The translations under genes were made by a program, and so were the position numbers. 64,000 nucleotides of DNA from the NCBI RefSeq assembly GCF_039691755.1, contig NZ_CP137552.1, positions 248,001 through 312,000 of the forward strand, given 5' to 3'. Shown one piece after another: positions 15,588 to 24,654 of the stretch. The stretch is from Halomonas sp. Bachu 37 (GTDB taxonomy: Bacteria; Pseudomonadota; Gammaproteobacteria; Pseudomonadales; Halomonadaceae). The notes under the pieces are model-generated. The model did not search any database, was not told the DNA's origin, and saw only the letters and a list, made by a program, of their open reading frames with translations. How positions within the stretch are numbered: the first letter of the stretch is position 1; the number at the start of each line of letters is the position of its first letter.

Positions 15588-16448
15588 ATGATGCGCTTGT
15601 CGTCATACCTCCAATCGTCGCTGGGGCGCCAAGGCGATAACGAATGGCGCCTGCCGCTACGGGTGGGCCGAAGTGAGCCCCGCGCCGGGCAGGTCTATCT
15701 GGTCGGCGCCGGCAGTGGCGATGTCGAGCTGTTGACGCTCAAGGCCGCCCGACTGCTGATGCAGGCCGATGCCGTGGTGTACGACCGCCTGGTGGGCGAC
15801 GAGGTGTTGGCGCTGATCCCACGGGGCACAGAGCGTTATTACGTGGGTAAAGCCAGTGGTCATCACAGCGTACCGCAAGCCGAGATCGGCGCGCTGATGG
15901 TCAAGCTGGCGGGCGAAGGCAAGTCGGTGGTGCGCCTGAAAGGTGGCGACCCGGCAATATTCGCGCGAATGGGTGAAGAGCTGGATGCCCTATCGGCCGC
16001 CAACGTACCCGCTGCCATCGTGCCGGGGATTACCGCCGCTTCCGCCGCTGCCGCCTGCATGGGCATCCCGCTTACCGATCGAGGCCATGCCCAACAGCTG
16101 CGCTTTGTCACCGCCCAGCTATGCCGTGAAGACGGCACTCCGGATTGGGCAACGCTGGCGCGTCGAGATGAAACCCTGGTGTTTTACATGGGCCTGTCCA
16201 AGGTGGCCGCGATCTGCCACGGCCTGCGCAGCGCGGGCCTGCCGAATGAGTGGCCGATCATGCTGGTAGCCAACGCCAGCCAGCCCGAGCAGCAGTCGCT
16301 GGTCGGCTGCTTAGCGGATATGCCCGACAAGCTTGTCGCTCACCCATTGCCTTCACCGTGCTTGATCGTAGTGGGGAGCGTGGTGCAGCGGGTGGCCACC
16401 AGTCCCGCTGCCCCCGGTGACCTGAAACTTTCCCTGAATCCACAGTAA
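15588..16448 (+). CDS. cobA: Uroporphyrinogen-III C-methyltransferase
   Basis: 286 residues, SUMT type. The SAM-binding motif is YLVGAGSGDVELLTLKA, and VVRLKGGDPAIFARMGEE and VPGITAASAAAACMGIPLTDR are family hallmarks. It methylates uroporphyrinogen III to precorrin-2, the first step to siroheme, which NirB needs. About 35 residues precede the domain, more than in minimal SUMT enzymes, and no clear function is visible in them. It begins 14 bases after nasA. The CysG dehydrogenase/chelatase half is absent, so those steps must be encoded elsewhere. Confidence 0.95.
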   Translation: MMRLSSYLQSSLGRQGDNEWRLPLRVGRSEPRAGQVYLVGAGSGDVELLTLKAARLLMQADAVVYDRLVGDEVLALIPRGTERYYVGKASGHHSVPQAEIGALMVKLAGEGKSVVRLKGGDPAIFARMGEELDALSAANVPAAIVPGITAASAAAACMGIPLTDRGHAQQLRFVTAQLCREDGTPDWATLARRDETLVFYMGLSKVAAICHGLRSAGLPNEWPIMLVANASQPEQQSLVGCLADMPDKLVAHPLPSPCLIVVGSVVQRVATSPAAPGDLKLSLNPQ

Positions 16449-16458
16449 GGAAATCCCC

Positions 16459-17298
16459 ATGTCTTATCTATTACCTGCCGAATTTGCCAGCAAGATGGTC
16501 GATGCCGGCGAAGCCAAGCTGCATATGTCCAACCGTGACGCCCTTATCCGCGCCTTCATGGCCGGGGCCATTCTGGCGATTGCCGCGGTATTCGCCGTGA
16601 CCGTGGCGGTACAGACCGGCTACCCGATCATCGGCGCCATACTCTTCCCCGTGGGGTTCTCGATTCTTTACCTGATGGGCTTCGATCTGCTGACGGGGGT
16701 ATTCGTCCTGACGCCATTGGCCTGGATCGACAAGCGGCCCGGCGTCACCATCAATCGCATTCTCAAGCATTGGGGGGTCGTGTTCATCGGCAATTTCGCC
16801 GGCGCGTTGACGGTCGCCTTCTTGATGGCAATCGTCTTTACCTACGGCTTCAGCACGGCGCCCAGCGAAGTGGGCCGGGTGATCGGCGAAGTGGGGGAAG
16901 GGCGCACGGTCGGCTATAAAGAGTATGGTGCCGGCGGCATGGCGACGATTTTCATTCGTGGCGTACTGTGCAACTGGATGGTCTCGCTGGGTGTCGTGGG
17001 GGCGATGATCTCGACCACGGTCAGCGGCAAGGTCATCGCCATGTGGATGCCGATCATGCTGTTCTTCGCCATGGGCTTCGAGCACTCGGTGGTCAACATG
17101 TTCCTGTTCCCCTCGGGTCTGATCATGGGCGGCAACTTCTCGATCATGGACTACCTGATCTGGAATGAAATCCCGGTGGTGCTGGGCAACCTGATCGGTG
17201 GTTTGTCGCTAACGGGCCTGACGCTCTACACAACCCATGTACGCACCGCGCCACAAAAGAACCTCCATGTAGGTGCCGCGTCTCAAAAAGCCCTGTGA
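16459..17298 (+). CDS. nirC: Formate/nitrite-family channel, probable nitrite transporter
   Basis: 279 residues with about six membrane helices. FNT signatures are visible: AGAILAIAAVFAVT near residues 35-48, then GFDLLTGVF, GNFAGALTVAF, RGVLCNWMVSLGV and GFEHSVVNMFLFP. It moves nitrite or formate through the inner membrane. Position ten bases after cobA in the nas operon argues for nitrite, so nirC is the better name than focA. AAGGAA upstream supports the start. A hairpin follows at 17336. Confidence 0.92.
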   Translation: MSYLLPAEFASKMVDAGEAKLHMSNRDALIRAFMAGAILAIAAVFAVTVAVQTGYPIIGAILFPVGFSILYLMGFDLLTGVFVLTPLAWIDKRPGVTINRILKHWGVVFIGNFAGALTVAFLMAIVFTYGFSTAPSEVGRVIGEVGEGRTVGYKEYGAGGMATIFIRGVLCNWMVSLGVVGAMISTTVSGKVIAMWMPIMLFFAMGFEHSVVNMFLFPSGLIMGGNFSIMDYLIWNEIPVVLGNLIGGLSLTGLTLYTTHVRTAPQKNLHVGAASQKAL

Positions 17299-17335
17299 TC
17301 CGATAAAAGGGAACACTGGCATTCTTCGCTTGTTC

Positions 17336-17361
17336 AAGCCTTCGCTCCGGCGAAGGCTTTT
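17336..17361 (+). terminator. Hairpin after nirC
   Basis: AAGCCTTCGC at 17336-17345 pairs with GCGAAGGCTT at 17350-17359, followed by a short T stretch. It can end the nas transcript, but some read-through into the kinase gene 17 bp further on is possible. Confidence 0.65.
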
Positions 17362-17377
17362 CTAGAAAGGGGCCTTG

Positions 17378-19099
17378 ATGGCAGCGCTCAGTATTTCGCT
17401 CGGCCAGCATTCCGACAAGGGGCGCAAACCGAGCAATCAGGATTTCCATGGCGCTTATCTGCCCGCCGAACCGCAGCGTTCCAGCAAAGGCATTGCGATC
17501 GCGCTAGCCGACGGGATCAGCAGCAGTGAAGTGAGCCGTGAAGCGAGCGAGGCGGCGGTGGGCGGCCTCCTGGCGGACTACTACGCCACTCCGGCAACCT
17601 GGACCGTCAAGACCTCGGCCCAGCGGGTGCTGCAGGCTACCAGCGCGTGGCTATACGCCCAGACGCGGCAAAGCCAGTACCGCTACCACCTGGATCGCGG
17701 TTATGTATGTACCTTGAGCGCCATGGTGATCAAGTCCACCACCGCGCATCTGTTCCATGTCGGCGACAGTCGTATCTATCGCCTCGATGACAATACCCTG
17801 GAACCGCTGACCGAGGATCACCGCTTCTGGGCCTCACGCGAGGTGAGCCACTTGAGCCGCGCCATGGGGGCCGGCCAGCATCTGGAGCTGGATTATCGCG
17901 CCATATCGCTGAGTACCGGCGATGTGTTCGTGCTTGCCACTGACGGCGTCTACGAGTGGCTTTCCGCAGGCGCGATGGCGGCCTTGATTCGTGCTCATTG
18001 GGGCGATCTTGACGCGGCGGCAAAGGCGTTGGTCGCGGCGGCAATGGAAAGCGGCAGCGACGACAATCTTACCGTGCAGCTGGTGCGCATTGACGCGCTG
18101 CCCGAGCGCCACGCCGATGAGTTGTACGAGGCGCTGAGCGCTTTACCGCCGCCACCCGAGTTGCGCTCTGGTCGCGAGCTGGATGGCTTTCGCGTTCTGC
18201 GCCAGTTGCACGCCAGTAGCCGCAGCAATGTCTACCTGGCGGAGGATATCGAGAGCGGCCAGAAAGTGGCGCTGAAAACGCTTTCGACCGAATTGGCTCA
18301 AGATCCGGCCAGTGTCGAACGGTTTGTGCGCGAAGAGTGGATTGCGCGGCGCATCGATAACGCGCATGTGCTCAAGGCTCCCGCCCAGCAGCGCCCGCGG
18401 CGTTACCTTTATACAGTGCTGGAGTATATCGAAGGGCAGACCCTGACCCAGTGGATGCGCGATCATCCCAAGGCGGAGCTGGCCAGCGTACGTCCACTCG
18501 TGGAGCAGATCGCCAGAGGGCTGCGCGCCTTTCATCGCCTGGAAATGCTGCATCAGGACCTGCGCCCCGACAATGTCATGATCGACACCCACGGCACGGT
18601 CAAGTTGATCGATTTTGGCGCGGCCAAGGTGGCGGGAATCGCCGAGGCGAAGAGCGATTCGCCGGTTGGCGAGGAACTCCTGGGTACCGCGCAATATGCC
18701 GCGCCGGAGTATTTTCTGGGCGAGGGCGGCACTTCTCGAGCTGACCAGTACTCCCTGGCGGTGATCGGCTATCAGATGCTGACCGGAACGCTGCCCTACG
18801 GAACCCAAGTGGCCAAGACCCGCACCCGGGCGGCGCAGCACAAGCTTGCCTATCAATCGGCATTGAGTGAGAACCGTGAACTTCCCGCCTGGGTGGACGA
18901 AGTACTCAAGAAGGCGCTGCACCCCAATCCGCATAATCGCTATCCGGCGCTTTCGGAGTTTGTCTTCGAGCTGCGCTCGCCAAGCCCCGGCCTGGTCAAC
19001 CGCGCCAAGTTGCCACTGGTGGAACGCGATCCGGTACTTTTCTGGAAGGGCGTGTCGTTGGTGCTGGCGGTCGTGGTTATCGTGCTGCTGATCCGGTAG
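17378..19099 (+). CDS. Fused PP2C phosphatase and Ser/Thr protein kinase, tail-anchored
   Basis: 573 residues from ATG 17378 (AAAGGGG upstream; the TTG one codon earlier is too close). Residues about 5-235 are a PP2C phosphatase: KPSNQD, LADGISSS, VGDSRIYRL, LATDGVYEW, SDDNLT. Residues about 265-530 are a kinase: VALKTL (Lys), HQDLRPDNVMI (catalytic Asp and Asn), IDFGAAKV, and YAAPEYF. The glycine-rich loop is unusual, LHASSRSNVYLAED, with the normal glycines absent. The C-terminal 20 residues form a single membrane helix ending RIV-like at the very tail, so the enzyme is probably anchored facing the cytoplasm. A gene of this type stands beside nas genes in Pseudomonas (PA1782), which suggests a link to nitrate assimilation, with unknown substrate. 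Confidence 0.92.
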   Translation: MAALSISLGQHSDKGRKPSNQDFHGAYLPAEPQRSSKGIAIALADGISSSEVSREASEAAVGGLLADYYATPATWTVKTSAQRVLQATSAWLYAQTRQSQYRYHLDRGYVCTLSAMVIKSTTAHLFHVGDSRIYRLDDNTLEPLTEDHRFWASREVSHLSRAMGAGQHLELDYRAISLSTGDVFVLATDGVYEWLSAGAMAALIRAHWGDLDAAAKALVAAAMESGSDDNLTVQLVRIDALPERHADELYEALSALPPPPELRSGRELDGFRVLRQLHASSRSNVYLAEDIESGQKVALKTLSTELAQDPASVERFVREEWIARRIDNAHVLKAPAQQRPRRYLYTVLEYIEGQTLTQWMRDHPKAELASVRPLVEQIARGLRAFHRLEMLHQDLRPDNVMIDTHGTVKLIDFGAAKVAGIAEAKSDSPVGEELLGTAQYAAPEYFLGEGGTSRADQYSLAVIGYQMLTGTLPYGTQVAKTRTRAAQHKLAYQSALSENRELPAWVDEVLKKALHPNPHNRYPALSEFVFELRSPSPGLVNRAKLPLVERDPVLFWKGVSLVLAVVVIVLLIR

Positions 19100-19145
19100 A
19101 CGTCACGGCATGCTGACGAACCCGTGCTGTGCGACGGTTGCCACG

Positions 19146-19436
19146 TCACATGTGCTCCTCGCGTTCAGCGATACATTCGTCAGAGCCCATTTCGAATTCG
19201 CGGCAGATCCAGGGACGGTTCTCGTAGATGGAGCACATCATGGTGTTGCGGTTTAGCGCGGAGCACCAGCCATCTTCCAGACGAGTCATCACGCTTGCGC
19301 CCCAATCGTTGTGGGTGATGTGCCGTTCGGGAACCCCGGTATCGCTTATCAGGAGAACTTCAAGCCGGCAGCAACAGGCATGACAAGTGGAACAGGTGAT
19401 CTCGGTAGCGGGTAATTCGGTAGCGTCTATTTTCAT
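19146..19436 (-). CDS. YkgJ-family cysteine cluster protein
   Basis: About 96 residues. The cysteine pattern is CSTCHACCCRL near the N-terminus, then GWCSALN, MMCSIYENRPWICREF and ECIAERE, which is the UPF0153/YkgJ signature for a metal or Fe-S cluster. The family's function is not established. The ATG at 19436 is used; a TTG three codons earlier is possible. It stands alone, facing the kinase gene. Confidence 0.85.
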   Translation of the reverse strand: MKIDATELPATEITCSTCHACCCRLEVLLISDTGVPERHITHNDWGASVMTRLEDGWCSALNRNTMMCSIYENRPWICREFEMGSDECIAEREEHM

Positions 19437-19623
19437 GGGCGGCAACGTTGGCAGGGCGAATCAGCATAACATGCTTGCTCAGGGTGCTCTCAGACATGAA
19501 CCATTCAACTGGGTCGAACGATCCTATCCTATTCTGACCGGGCCTGACCTGCGGATCTGCTCCCGGTTAGACTCGCCTGAGCTAATTGCCTAGACTAGCC
19601 GCCTCGAATCCGGGGATACCGTC

Positions 19624-20181
19624 ATGCCGCTAGCCGATGAAACCGTTGTTCAACACACTCTGGAGTGGGTCAAATCCTTCATTGTGGGGCAGAACGTTTG
19701 CCCTTTTGCCAAGCGGGAAGTGGAAAAGGACTCCGTCAGGATCATCGTGGTGCGCTCCAAGAAGCTGGAGGTCGCGCTGGAAGAGCTGATGGCGGAAGTG
19801 CAGTGGCTGGATGAACATGCCGATACCGAGACCACGCTGCTGGTCTTTCCCACCTTATTCAAGGGGTTCCATCATTACCTGGATTTCGTCGAGTTGGCGG
19901 AAAACGTCATGGCTGATCAAGGCTGCGACGGCATCTATCAGCTGGCCACCTTTCACCCGGACTACTGCTTTGCCGAGACGGACCCGGACGAGGTCTCCAA
20001 CTACACCAATCGTTCGCCTTATCCCATGCTGCATCTACTCAGAGAGGCCAGCCTGGACAAAGCCATAGCGTTCTCCGGCGATACCTCGACGATTCCCGAA
20101 CGCAATATCGCCCATATGCAGGCGTTGGGTAGAGAGCAGCTGGAAACACAGCTTCAGCAGTGCATGCACGAAAAGTCTTGA
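19624..20181 (+). CDS. DUF1415 protein
   Basis: 185 residues that fit the DUF1415 family in full length. Characteristic segments are WVKSFIVGQNVCPFAKREV near the N-terminus and FHPDYCFAETDPDEVSNYTN in the middle, then NRSPYPMLHLLRE. The conserved Cys and His residues suggest a metal- or redox-related role, but no activity is known to me. No signal peptide is visible, so it is probably cytoplasmic. The next gene converges from the other side with a hairpin between them. Confidence 0.85.
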   Translation: MPLADETVVQHTLEWVKSFIVGQNVCPFAKREVEKDSVRIIVVRSKKLEVALEELMAEVQWLDEHADTETTLLVFPTLFKGFHHYLDFVELAENVMADQGCDGIYQLATFHPDYCFAETDPDEVSNYTNRSPYPMLHLLREASLDKAIAFSGDTSTIPERNIAHMQALGREQLETQLQQCMHEKS

Positions 20182-20188
20182 AAGAGAG

Positions 20189-20209
20189 CGCCCGGCACAT
20201 GGCCGGGCG
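20189..20209. terminator. GC-rich hairpin between convergent genes
   Basis: CGCCCGGC at 20189-20196 pairs with GCCGGGCG at 20202-20209. There is no long T run on either side, so termination by it is plausible but not certain. Confidence 0.5.
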
Positions 20210-20276
20210 GAAACGTATCACCTCGAATTCGTGAGTCGAGGCGGTTTGATCAAGTCTTCTGTATTCCAGAAGGGCG

Positions 20277-20753
20277 TTACAGCTGCTCCAGCACGGTTTC
20301 GGCGCTGCTGTCGTGGACGCCCTTGTCATCCACGCCGATGTATTCCACGACACCATCGTTGGCGATCAGGGCAAAACGCTTGCAGCGTGTTCCCATACCC
20401 ATGCCGGAGGCGTCCATTTCCAACCCCAGGGCCTTGGCGAATTCCGCATTGCCATCGGCGAGCATGGTGAAGGCCTGGGCATTCTGACTCTCTTGCCAGG
20501 CGCCCAGCACAAAGGCGTCATTGACCGCCATGCAGGCGATGGTATCTACGCCCTTGGCGAGGATCTTGTCGGCATTCGCCACGAAGCCCGGCATGTGAGT
20601 ATTGGAACAGCCCGGCGTGAAGGCGCCGGGCACGGCGAACAGCACGGCGCGCTTGCCGCTGAACAACTCACCGGTGGAAATATCCTGGGGGCCATCCGGG
20701 CCGTTGGTCTTGATGGTTACGTCGGGAATCTTGTCACCTACGGAAATCGTCAT
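20277..20753 (-). CDS. Peroxiredoxin, Prx5 type
   Basis: 158 residues from ATG 20753 (GGAAGC upstream). The peroxidatic site is PGAFTPGCSNTHMPGF, with the Cys at about position 49; a second Cys follows in DTIACMAVND. This matches the glutaredoxin/thioredoxin-dependent Prx5 group (AhpC/TSA redoxin fold), which reduces hydrogen peroxide and organic hydroperoxides in the cytoplasm. The last Val-Leu-Glu-Gln-Leu segment is typical. It is probably transcribed alone or with the acetyltransferase gene 48 bases upstream. Confidence 0.92.
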   Translation of the reverse strand: MTISVGDKIPDVTIKTNGPDGPQDISTGELFSGKRAVLFAVPGAFTPGCSNTHMPGFVANADKILAKGVDTIACMAVNDAFVLGAWQESQNAQAFTMLADGNAEFAKALGLEMDASGMGMGTRCKRFALIANDGVVEYIGVDDKGVHDSSAETVLEQL

Positions 20754-20801
20754 GATTGCTTCCTTGTATCCAGAGTATTGAGTCATTCGGGTTCTTGCGG
20801 G

Positions 20802-21302
20802 TTACTCGTGCGCTGGGCGTAAATCCTTGTACATGATATGCGCATCCACCAGGCCCAGCCGGGCATGGCGGTAGGCATTGGGTACGGTGCCGACGATGGC
20901 AAAGCCCAGCCGTTGCCATAGTGCCACCGCCACGGTATTGGTGGATACCACCGCGTTGAATTGGATGGCTCGATAGCCGAGTTCGACAGCCACACGTTGA
21001 GAGTGTAGACACATTGTCTTCGCTACGCCTTGGCCCCTGGCGGCCTGTGTCACCATATAGCCGCAGTTGCACACATGGTCGCCTGGGCCTGCGGCGTTGG
21101 GCTTCAGGTAATAGCTTCCCAGCACTTCACCATTATTCTGCTTGGCCACATACGTTACCTGGGGTAACTCACACCAGAGATGGCGGGCCTCGGGGTAGGA
21201 GAGGGCAGGATCGAAGGCATAGGTTTCCCGAGCCTTGACGGTCTGTTCGAATGTCGGCCAGAACGCCTTGAAATCGGCCTCCGTCATCGGGGCAAGTTGC
21301 AT
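20802..21302 (-). CDS. GNAT-family N-acetyltransferase
   Basis: 166 residues from ATG 21302. The acetyl-CoA binding motif is VTQAARGQGVAKTM (R/Q-x-x-G-x-G/A), followed by AIQFNAVVSTNTVAVALWQRLGF, the usual fourth strand and helix. The N-terminal part MTEADFKAFWPTFEQTV is the acceptor-binding side. Substrate unknown. A TTG start eight codons upstream is possible but has no better ribosome binding site. Confidence 0.88.
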   Translation of the reverse strand: MQLAPMTEADFKAFWPTFEQTVKARETYAFDPALSYPEARHLWCELPQVTYVAKQNNGEVLGSYYLKPNAAGPGDHVCNCGYMVTQAARGQGVAKTMCLHSQRVAVELGYRAIQFNAVVSTNTVAVALWQRLGFAIVGTVPNAYRHARLGLVDAHIMYKDLRPAHE

Positions 21303-21372
21303 AGAGCCATTTCCATGATTGAGCAAACAAGAAGGGACGTCTTGTGATACCTGTCCCGCCTTGAAACTACCT

Positions 21373-22365
21373 TCACCTGGCCGCCTCGGCCACGATCTCG
21401 TAACTGCGCAGACGATCTTCGTGACGATAGAAGTCGCTATTGATCATCAACTCATCGGCGCCGGTGCGTTCGCTGAACTCCTCGAGCCCGGCTTTTACCG
21501 TCTGAGGACCGCCGATGATCGCCGCCCCCAGGAACTGTTCCACCTGGGCTTGCTCGTAGGGCGTCCAGTCAAGCTGGTCGACCGGAGGCAGCGATTGAGT
21601 GCGTTGCCCGCGAATCAGGTTGAGAAACTTCTGCTGCGCGGTAGTGGCCAGGTAGCGTGCCTGCTCGTCGCTATCGGCGGCGATGACCGGCAAGCCCACC
21701 ATGGCGTAGGGCTTCTCCAGCGTCGCGGAGGGCTGGAAGTTGTCGCGGTAAAGCCGCAGCGCTTCAAAGAGATACCCTGGCGCGAACTGAGCGGCAAAGG
21801 CGAACGGCAATCCGAGTTTGGCTGCCAGCTGCGCGCTGTAGCCACTCGAACCCAGAAGCCAAGTGGGTACGTGGGTGCCCTGGCCGGGAACCGCCTTGAC
21901 CCGCTGGCCGGGCTCGGCATCCGCCAGGTAGCGGTGGAGCTCGGCGAGCTGCTGGGGGAAATCGTCCACTCCTGCCTGCGGATGACGGCGCATGGCGGCC
22001 ATGGTGGCGCCATCCGAGCCGGGCGCACGCCCCAGCCCCAGGTCGATCCGGCCGGGATAGAGGGTTTCGAGCGTACCGAACTGCTCGGCAATCACCAGCG
22101 GCGGATGATTGGGCAGCATGATGCCGCCGCTGCCCACGCGAATCGTCGAGGTCTGCCCGGCGACATGGCCGATCAGTACGGCGGTGGCGGCACTGGCGAT
22201 TCCGTCGATATTGTGATGCTCGGCAAGCCAGTAACGGGTGAAACCCAGCCGCTCGGTCAACTGCGCCAGCGAGACGGTGTCGCGAAAGGTATCGGCGGCG
22301 CTGCCGCCCTGACGTATCGGCGCAAGGTCAAGGACGGAAAGCGCCGTGTTTGAAAGTCGACTCAT
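21373..22365 (-). CDS. LLM-class flavin-dependent oxidoreductase (YhbW-like)
   Basis: 330 residues of the bacterial luciferase-like superfamily, group of single-subunit alkanal-monooxygenase-like proteins. Visible family segments are [12 protein letters not shown] at the N-terminus, [37 protein letters not shown] and [13 protein letters not shown]. These bind FMN in a TIM barrel. The substrate is unknown; in this group some members are only annotated as YhbW. The gene is alone on the minus strand between the acetyltransferase and the SDR gene. Confidence 0.9.
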   Translation of the reverse strand: MSRLSNTALSVLDLAPIRQGGSAADTFRDTVSLAQLTERLGFTRYWLAEHHNIDGIASAATAVLIGHVAGQTSTIRVGSGGIMLPNHPPLVIAEQFGTLETLYPGRIDLGLGRAPGSDGATMAAMRRHPQAGVDDFPQQLAELHRYLADAEPGQRVKAVPGQGTHVPTWLLGSSGYSAQLAAKLGLPFAFAAQFAPGYLFEALRLYRDNFQPSATLEKPYAMVGLPVIAADSDEQARYLATTAQQKFLNLIRGQRTQSLPPVDQLDWTPYEQAQVEQFLGAAIIGGPQTVKAGLEEFSERTGADELMINSDFYRHEDRLRSYEIVAEAAR

Positions 22366-22478
22366 GCAGCACCTGAAAGGTTGAAACGATGTAGCGGGCT
22401 AGGTGTGATGCTTAGCCTGCTTGCTAAATAACCATATGAGGGCCACGGGACGAGAATGCAACGGATGAAGCAATAAAT

Positions 22479-22511
22479 CGGCCGCCATGGACAGCGTAGT
22501 CATGGCGGCCG
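22479..22511 (-). terminator. Strong hairpin downstream of the SDR gene
   Basis: CGGCCGCCATG at 22479-22489 is the inverse complement of 22501-22511, an 11-bp perfect stem starting 13 bases after the SDR stop codon. On the minus strand GATTTATTG follows, only a weak T tract. Confidence 0.55.
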
Positions 22512-22523
22512 GTGGCGTGCGGC

Positions 22524-23210
22524 TTACTCTTCCGGCGGAGTGGGGCGAATCAGAACTTCATTGATATCCACATGGCGAGGTTGCTTGACCGCATAGATGA
22601 CCGCATTGGCGATGTCGCGATCTTCCAGGGCGTACTCCGGTGGATCATCGAAGAAGGGGGTATCGACCATACCCGGTTCGATCAAGGTGACGCGAATGCC
22701 ACTGCCGCGCAGCTCCTCGCGCAGATTGTAGCCTATACCGCTCACTGCCCACTTGGTGGCGCTGTACATGGAGCCGGGAATCGTGGTGCGCCCGGCGGCG
22801 GAGCCGGTCAGCAGGACATGGCCCTTGCTGCTCCGCAAACTGGGCAGACAGGCTTGCAGGGTGAGGCCGACGCCGTAGATATTGGTGAGGATCATGTCGT
22901 GCCACGCCTGGTGATCGGCGCCGCTGAATCCTCCGGGAGAGCCGCCACGGCCGGCGTTGGCGAATACGACATCGATACGGCCGAACGTCTCCAGGGCTTG
23001 CTCCACCATGGCTTGCTGCTGATCCATCTGGGTGACATCGACGCCGCATGTCAGCACATTCTCCGGCCCCAGCTCGTGTGCCAGCGCTTCAAGCTTATCC
23101 TGCGAGCGTGCGGCCAGTACCAGTTTATAACCCTCCCGGGCGGCTGCCCTGGCAGTTGCGGCGCCTATTCCACTAGAAGCGCCGGTGATTAGTACCACTC
23201 CATCATGCAT
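22524..23210 (-). CDS. Short-chain dehydrogenase/reductase
   Basis: About 228 residues, classical SDR size. The NAD(P) motif is LITGASSGIGAATA; NAG is present in VFANAGRG; the catalytic Ser lies in LLTGSAAGRT and Tyr/Lys in YSATKWA. The enzyme is a cytoplasmic oxidoreductase of unknown substrate. The ATG at 23210 is preferred to the one at 23222, because GGAG lies at the right distance from the former. Confidence 0.9.
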   Translation of the reverse strand: MHDGVVLITGASSGIGAATARAAAREGYKLVLAARSQDKLEALAHELGPENVLTCGVDVTQMDQQQAMVEQALETFGRIDVVFANAGRGGSPGGFSGADHQAWHDMILTNIYGVGLTLQACLPSLRSSKGHVLLTGSAAGRTTIPGSMYSATKWAVSGIGYNLREELRGSGIRVTLIEPGMVDTPFFDDPPEYALEDRDIANAVIYAVKQPRHVDINEVLIRPTPPEE

Positions 23211-23347
23211 GCTGATCTCCATGGTATTCTTTTATCAGGGGAGTTCTCAGCATGGTAAATCCCGACGAGACGCGCAACTGTAAGTAGACATTTCATCCTT
23301 TTTCTGCATCGGTAGTATTCATGTCTCGTTTACCGGTCAGGCTGGGC

Positions 23348-24625
23348 TCAAGCGCCGGTCTCCTTCTTCTGCAGCATGCTGGAAAGATCCAGAATGGCGC
23401 GTGCCATATCCGCCATGCTCTTGCTCTGGTCCATCGAGGTCTTGCGCAGAAAACGGTAGGCCTCTTCTTCGCTCATATCCTGATGAGCCATGATCAAGCC
23501 CTTGGCGCGCTCGACCAGTTTGCGCTCGCGTAGCGCCTTGCGCGTGTTCTCCAGCTCATCGCTGAGGCTTTGCAAGCGGGTGGATTGGGCCTGGGTCAGT
23601 TCGATCAGCGAGCGGCTCAAGGGCGAACTGACGGCTTCGGCGGTAAGGGAACCGAGCGCCTGGGAAGAATCCTCCTTGAACATTTCCATCAATTGCTGGC
23701 ATGGCGCCGAGGAGGTGTGCTGCTTGTGCGGTTCGGCCTTGGCTTGTGCCAGCGCCTCCTGCGCCTGGGCAATCTTGGTGTGGCACATCTGCGACAGTGC
23801 ATGAGTAAGGTGATCTTCTACTAGTTTCATCGAGTCGATACGCAGGGTGGTGAGTTCGTACCAGGTTTCTGCCAGGGTATCGGGGGTGTCTGTCGGCTGC
23901 GTGCGGTGGGCGGCAATTTCGCGCAACTGCTGGATGCCGCTTAACGTACGTGTCGAGAGTTGCCGTTGCCATTGTTGACGGGCTTCGCTGTCGGCGAACT
24001 CGATGAACGTGTCGAAACAGCGCTGCTGCGCATCTACCAGGCTGACCAACGTGGTGCGGTGAGCATCATCGAAATGACCGGTAGCAAAGCCGAAGGCGCC
24101 ACAGGCACGCTCCTGCCCTGCCAGTTCCTTGCCTTGCATGAAATGGAAGATAGCGACCAAGGCATGGGTGATATCGGGATCGGCAGTACTGTCGGCGGCC
24201 TCGAAGACGATCGAAAGCAGCCCACTGATGAGCTGATTGAAGCGCTGGGTGGCGGCGTCCGGCGAAAGTGCCAGCTCCTTGATCGCCCGGCGCATCGTGG
24301 CGAGTTCATCCAGGGCAAACCAGGCGGCAGCGATGCGCCGGAGCAGGCGTGCTCCGACGAGCGGCCGGGAGTCCCGGCTCATGGCATCCAGGCGCTTGCG
24401 CAACTGTGCTTCCGCCGCCTGGCTTTCTTCTACAGAGACATCGCAGCGGCTGCCGAACTGATTACCATTGGAGGCCAGGTAGATATTGGCTGCCCCACGC
24501 TCACGTTGCAGGACATGAATGAAGCGGCTGATATCCCCGACGATATCGCAGGTGGTGGCGAGATGGGTCAGGTCGTCGATATCGCATCGCTTGGCCGCCA
24601 GCAGAAGATAGTGGGGTGATGGCAT
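23348..24625 (-). CDS. nasR: Nitrate/nitrite-responsive transcription antiterminator NasR (NIT + ANTAR)
   Basis: About 425 residues. The first two thirds (about 30-290) fit the NIT nitrate/nitrite-sensor domain, with FIHVLQRERGAANIYLAS at its start. The C-terminal part from about 355 is an ANTAR domain (LRERKLVERAKGLIMAHQDM, EEEAYRFLRKTSMDQSKSM), which binds RNA hairpins. In Klebsiella, NasR relieves termination in the nasF leader when nitrate is present. The two nas leaders here each have a hexaloop AAUGGC hairpin before a terminator, so both are probable targets. The ATG at 24625 has GAGGA at good spacing. It lies 29 bases behind narK and is probably co-transcribed. Confidence 0.92.
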   Translation of the reverse strand: MPSPHYLLLAAKRCDIDDLTHLATTCDIVGDISRFIHVLQRERGAANIYLASNGNQFGSRCDVSVEESQAAEAQLRKRLDAMSRDSRPLVGARLLRRIAAAWFALDELATMRRAIKELALSPDAATQRFNQLISGLLSIVFEAADSTADPDITHALVAIFHFMQGKELAGQERACGAFGFATGHFDDAHRTTLVSLVDAQQRCFDTFIEFADSEARQQWQRQLSTRTLSGIQQLREIAAHRTQPTDTPDTLAETWYELTTLRIDSMKLVEDHLTHALSQMCHTKIAQAQEALAQAKAEPHKQHTSSAPCQQLMEMFKEDSSQALGSLTAEAVSSPLSRSLIELTQAQSTRLQSLSDELENTRKALRERKLVERAKGLIMAHQDMSEEEAYRFLRKTSMDQSKSMADMARAILDLSSMLQKKETGA

Positions 24626-24654
24626 AGTCATTCCTCGATCCGGGTTGTCTCCCC

